Shown: piece by piece, positions 3,495-5,697 of the stretch
Layout: every line of letters starts with the position of its first letter
Position numbering within the stretch: position 1 is the first letter of the stretch
Assembly: GCA_026388915.1 (NCBI GenBank)
Contig: JAPLIW010000904.1
Span: 1 to 5,697, forward strand
Length of the DNA stretch: 5,697 bases
Direction: 5' to 3'
Source of the DNA: Deltaproteobacteria bacterium
Lineage (GTDB): Bacteria > Desulfobacterota > SM23-61
Notes under the pieces: generated by a model
Told to the model about the DNA's origin: nothing
The model's database searches: none
Seen by the model: the letters and a program-made list of their open reading frames with translations, nothing else
Made by a program: the position numbers and the translations under genes

Positions 3495-4439
3495 TCAAAT
3501 ATCCTTATTGGCTCCAAATCCCCACCCTAAGAAGGGTTTTTGTTTGAATCCCTCCCAGGCTTCAGACCATAAAGGGGTGCGAGTTTCCACAACGGTTTCG
3601 AAGGATGGGCCTTTTTTGAAAATATCTCCTTTGATAACCGCAAGTACCGGGGAGGGCTGTTCCTGTTCTTTGGCTTCGCGGTCCTTGGCTACAAAATCCA
3701 GAATCCCGGATTGAATCATGGGACTGGCAAGTAAAAAGCATACCAATAGAAGTGCCCCCGCTTTTGTACGCAGGGATCGCGTTAAGCCGTAGAAGTAATT
3801 CAGGAGTACAAGCCCCACTAGAAAAGCGACCATCGAACTTCTGGCCCAGGTGGAAATCAGGATTCCCGTAGCCACCAAGGCGATTCCGAATTGCAGGAGT
3901 TTCCATTGGGTCTTTGAAGAAACGATACCCCCGTGGAAATACAATAAAGCGCAGAGCATCGCGATATGTCCGAGGGAGTTGGAATCTCCCATGGCCCCCC
4001 GAAAATAGGGGTTGTCATACACGGTGCGGGGAGCAGGGAACAAAAAGGAACCGATCAAAAGAACCGCTACTATGCCTCTCAAGATCCAGATCACTTGGTG
4101 GGCGCTCCTGGAATGAAGGGTGCCCCGCAAAAAAATCATGAAAGTAACAATCACCATGGCATGGGTCAGCCATCTTAACCCGCTGTATACATAATTTTGG
4201 GCCAAAGCAACACTTGCTAGAGTCGCCAGAAGGTAGACCCAGCTCATGGAGGGAGCCCCCCGGTTTCCCATGGCGTCTAGCGGGGGAATGCGACCCAGAA
4301 GCCAATAAATGAAGCTCACCCCCGTCAATCCGGCAAGGGCAATCCAGCGGAGGGACATAAAAGATCCTCCGTGGGCCGTTTGGGTAATGGCCAATGTGCC
4401 GATATAAAATAAGAAACTCAATAAAATTAATATTGGCAT
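3495..4439 (-). CDS. O-antigen ligase/polymerase-like membrane protein, N-terminal part of a broken gene
   Basis: A 314-residue, strongly hydrophobic protein with about nine membrane segments, for example 1-18, 30-48, 66-82, 92-105, 117-134, 156-170, 183-196, 201-217 and 226-242. The RGAMGDSNSLGHIAM (147-161) and STWARSSMVAFLVGL (196-210) segments fit the Wzy/WaaL fold. Residues 251-300 form a large hydrophilic loop containing TRTPLWSEAWEGFKQ, followed by KPFLGWGFGANKD (301-313), the 'R..lW..a......pl.G.GfG' signature of the Wzy_C domain (PF04932). The stop comes straight after this signature, so the 'HN.yl..l.e.G' part with the conserved histidine and the last membrane helices are missing. 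The final helices continue in another frame at 3498-2992. A functional role would be joining or polymerising lipid-linked glycans at the outer face of the inner membrane, but this copy is probably inactive. It starts 47 bases after the GT2 stop, with only a weak AGG-like ribosome binding site. Confidence 0.8.
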   Translation of the reverse strand: MPILILLSFLFYIGTLAITQTAHGGSFMSLRWIALAGLTGVSFIYWLLGRIPPLDAMGNRGAPSMSWVYLLATLASVALAQNYVYSGLRWLTHAMVIVTFMIFLRGTLHSRSAHQVIWILRGIVAVLLIGSFLFPAPRTVYDNPYFRGAMGDSNSLGHIAMLCALLYFHGGIVSSKTQWKLLQFGIALVATGILISTWARSSMVAFLVGLVLLNYFYGLTRSLRTKAGALLLVCFLLASPMIQSGILDFVAKDREAKEQEQPSPVLAVIKGDIFKKGPSFETVVETRTPLWSEAWEGFKQKPFLGWGFGANKDI

Positions 4440-4486
4440 TTCTGCCTACTCATCTCGTCAAAAATAATTACCAACCAATAGCAACG

Positions 4487-5455
4487 CTATGAGGCCTCCT
4501 CCTCCCTCCAGGGCCCCAGAGGGGGCCCAAACCATTCTCCTAATGCTTGATTACTTAATAAACCACTAAAGCACGTTGCCAATTTTTCAAGAAAATAGCG
4601 ATGCATATTTTTTTCTTCCCCATTATTTGCCAAATAAAATCGAACCATAGCAATAAATTGAGAAGCCCTTGCATAACTTAACGCCGATGCACGCCTTCCA
4701 ATTTTAAGGTACCAATAGACAGTATTCCGTTTTAGTAGGAAGGTTTTTAAAGAATAAGGTTCGTAGCCATTGCTGTTTTCATGATGGACGATACTGGGGA
4801 CGGGGATGAAAACACTGCTCCAACCCTTTTTCTGCGCACGCCAAGCCCAATCCGCGTCTTCCACATACCCGCCCATATTCTCATCCATCAGGCCAATTTC
4901 CTTAACCGCTTTAACCCGGCAGAGAACGCATACGCCATTCAAGAATTCAACTGCAGCCTCTTCTTGAACCTGTTCTTCGAAATATCTCCTGGCAACGCGC
5001 CATGGCAACCACAGCCATGCGTTCCGGAACACCTTTGGAAATTGTAGGCAAGTCTTTTGAATGACATCAAAACTTCGCAAAAAAACTTGGGGCCCGAAAA
5101 AGGCTCCGCGCGGCCAACGCCTGGCCGCTTTAATAAGTTCCTGTAAAAATCCCGAATTCACTACCTCGGTATCAGCGTTGCTGATCAATACAAAATCATA
5201 ACCTCGGTCTATCGCAACTCGAATTCCCGCATTATACCCCCCGCAGAATAGCCGGTTTTCGGCCAAACGAACGACCGTAACTCCAGGATATTGCCGGGCA
5301 ATCCAACCGCTCAGTTCATCACGAGACCCATTGTCCACCAAGATAAGGTCCTGTGGATCCCCTGCTATTGCTAAAAATCCATTCATACATCTTTCTAGAG
5401 ATATAACTCGTTGATGAGCACAAATAACTACGGCTGTCCGTTCTGGGGTCTTCAT
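4487..5455 (-). CDS. GT2-family glycosyltransferase (rhamnosyltransferase-like)
   Basis: A 322-residue GT-A fold enzyme. The start TAVVICAHQR (7-16) with LILVDNGSRD (37-46) is the nucleotide-binding beginning of the Glycos_transf_2 domain. AENRLFCGGYNAGIRVA (65-81) matches the 'N.G.a.g.N.Gi..a' segment seen in WbbL-like rhamnosyltransferases. FVLISNADTEV (88-98) holds the DxD equivalent (NAD at 93-95) for metal and sugar diphosphate. LMDENMGGYVEDADWAWRA (189-207) is the 'F.Y.ED.dl..R' acceptor and catalytic-base motif, and IVHHENS (222-228) the following histidine segment. No signal peptide; a cytoplasmic enzyme adding one sugar to a lipid-linked glycan is expected. The upstream stop lies three bases before the ATG, so translation is probably coupled. 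The C-terminal GEWFGPPLGPWREEEAS is partly encoded by a GC-rich palindrome. The GT2 assignment is secure; donor sugar unknown. Confidence 0.92.
   Translation of the reverse strand: MKTPERTAVVICAHQRVISLERCMNGFLAIAGDPQDLILVDNGSRDELSGWIARQYPGVTVVRLAENRLFCGGYNAGIRVAIDRGYDFVLISNADTEVVNSGFLQELIKAARRWPRGAFFGPQVFLRSFDVIQKTCLQFPKVFRNAWLWLPWRVARRYFEEQVQEEAAVEFLNGVCVLCRVKAVKEIGLMDENMGGYVEDADWAWRAQKKGWSSVFIPVPSIVHHENSNGYEPYSLKTFLLKRNTVYWYLKIGRRASALSYARASQFIAMVRFYLANNGEEKNMHRYFLEKLATCFSGLLSNQALGEWFGPPLGPWREEEAS
4511..4528. repeat. Perfect 7-bp GC palindrome in the 3' end of the GT2 gene
   Basis: GGGCCCC and GGGGCCC flank the tetraloop AGAG. The stem is within the last ten codons of the GT2 gene. No T-tract follows on the minus strand, so it is not a classic terminator. 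It recalls the GC palindromes in the 3' end of the methyltransferase gene but lacks the 9-nt separator. Confidence 0.5.
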
Positions 5456-5458
5456 TAA

Positions 5459-5697
5459 TTATTCGGAGTTCCTTGGATAACCCGCGGAAGGTATGGGAAG
5501 AATGACTTGAGGCTCATCATTTTGGTTTTGCTGCAAATAATTACGCCTAGGAGGAAGGGGACCCAATAGAATGCCTGGAAGTGCCCAGAGTGCGGAGAAT
5601 ATATCAAATAGTGCGTATAGACAGGCGAACATTCCCTCGGATGATTTATGCCTCAAGAATTTTACACCCTCAATGAACCGCCCTGCCGGCAACGATA
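5459..5697 (-). CDS. C-terminal tail of an upstream protein, possibly a glycosyltransferase (partial at right edge)
   Basis: The frame is open to the right edge, so the start lies outside; the TTG at 5692 is only an internal codon. About 79 residues are visible. A basic segment GRFIEGVKFLRHKSSEG is followed by the hydrophobic MFACLYALFDIFSALWALPGILLG, long enough for one membrane-associated helix, and then the polar tail PPRRNYLQQNQNDEPQ. Such a basic then hydrophobic C-terminus is common after the catalytic domain of GT2 glycosyltransferases, and the neighbours support that, but no catalytic motif is in view. The stop (TAA at 5459-5461) is three bases from the ATG of the GT2 gene, indicating one operon. 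Confidence 0.65.
   Translation of the reverse strand, partial: SLPAGRFIEGVKFLRHKSSEGMFACLYALFDIFSALWALPGILLGPLPPRRNYLQQNQNDEPQVILPIPSAGYPRNSE

Larger units (their letters stand above)
2992..3498 (-). pseudogene. C-terminal fragment of the O-antigen ligase/polymerase-like gene
   Basis: Translated from the frame entered at 3498 (TTG), this gives LIGFLAYLALLISIFKQSL, the usual 'GliGfl.yl.ll' transmembrane segment that follows the periplasmic loop in O-antigen ligases (Wzy_C). Next is a basic cytoplasmic loop of about 60 residues (to about 82), then two membrane segments around IISISLFALFLTDGSAFSAG and SILAAIFWISAAGAGAL. It overlaps the end of the upstream frame by two bases in a TTGA junction, but no ribosome binding site or ATG supports an independent gene. 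The upstream piece plus this one make a nearly complete ligase lacking the loop between them. Residues from about 139 to the stop (TDDRR, QTADRRPATAD) are translated heptamer repeats. Part of the cytoplasmic loop (VFSSSFKKGRRK) is a translated hairpin. An independent membrane protein is possible but less likely. Confidence 0.75.

Noticed and set aside
3508..4305. Several 68-114 codon frames on both strands inside the ligase region
   Set aside because: They are shadows of the membrane protein frame, have arginine- or proline-rich random composition and no start signals.
4781..5047. Plus-strand 88-codon frame inside the GT2 gene
   Set aside because: It is antisense to the conserved catalytic region of a secure GT2 gene.

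Overview
All supported genes lie on the minus strand, so transcription runs from high to low coordinates. The window is part of a surface-polysaccharide cluster (exopolysaccharide, O-antigen or LPS type). In transcription order it holds: the C-terminal tail of an unidentified upstream protein, possibly a glycosyltransferase (5459-5697, partial); a GT2 glycosyltransferase (4487-5455); an O-antigen ligase/polymerase-like membrane protein broken into two frames (3495-4439 and 2992-3498); a small AT-rich two-gene module (2312-2623 and 2043-2315); a class I SAM-dependent methyltransferase (915-1787); and the N-terminal two thirds of a GT4 glycosyltransferase that runs off the left edge (1-733). The intended product is probably a polymer or glycolipid decorated by GT2, GT4 and methyl transfer, with the broken ligase as the membrane polymerisation or transfer step.

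The most unusual content is the spacer DNA between the genes. Four spacer or gene-end segments carry arrays with a strict 7-nt period whose unit sequence drifts while the phase is largely kept (about 749-846, 871-905, 1768-1962, 3012-3076). One further segment has a strict 8-nt period (1981-2028). The 3' end of the methyltransferase gene contains a second repeat type: five different GC-rich palindromes, each preceded by a conserved 9-nt separator (917-1033). One unit of it is repeated exactly at 2743-2766. A third type, built on CTCTGCG-like words, occurs three times at 2790-2973, once inverted. These repeats run into coding sequence: the last 41 or so residues of the methyltransferase and the last 30 or so of the ligase remnant are translated repeat DNA.

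The small module at 2043-2623 differs from its surroundings. It is visibly AT-rich and has its own good sigma70-type promoter with a perfect inverted repeat at the predicted start point. Its two genes overlap as ATGA, with a perfect Shine-Dalgarno sequence for the second. The proteins resemble the uncharacterised DUF5647 family and a DUF7718/TumE-like family, recognised from memory of their sequence patterns. The arrangement resembles a toxin-antitoxin or other accessory pair inserted into the polysaccharide cluster, but function is not shown.

The organism is probably an uncultured Gram-negative bacterium with repeat-rich intergenic DNA. Desulfobacterota (former Deltaproteobacteria) or a similar metagenomic lineage fits the style of the repeats, but this is a weak inference. 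No tRNA, rRNA, CRISPR array, transposase or integrase is visible.
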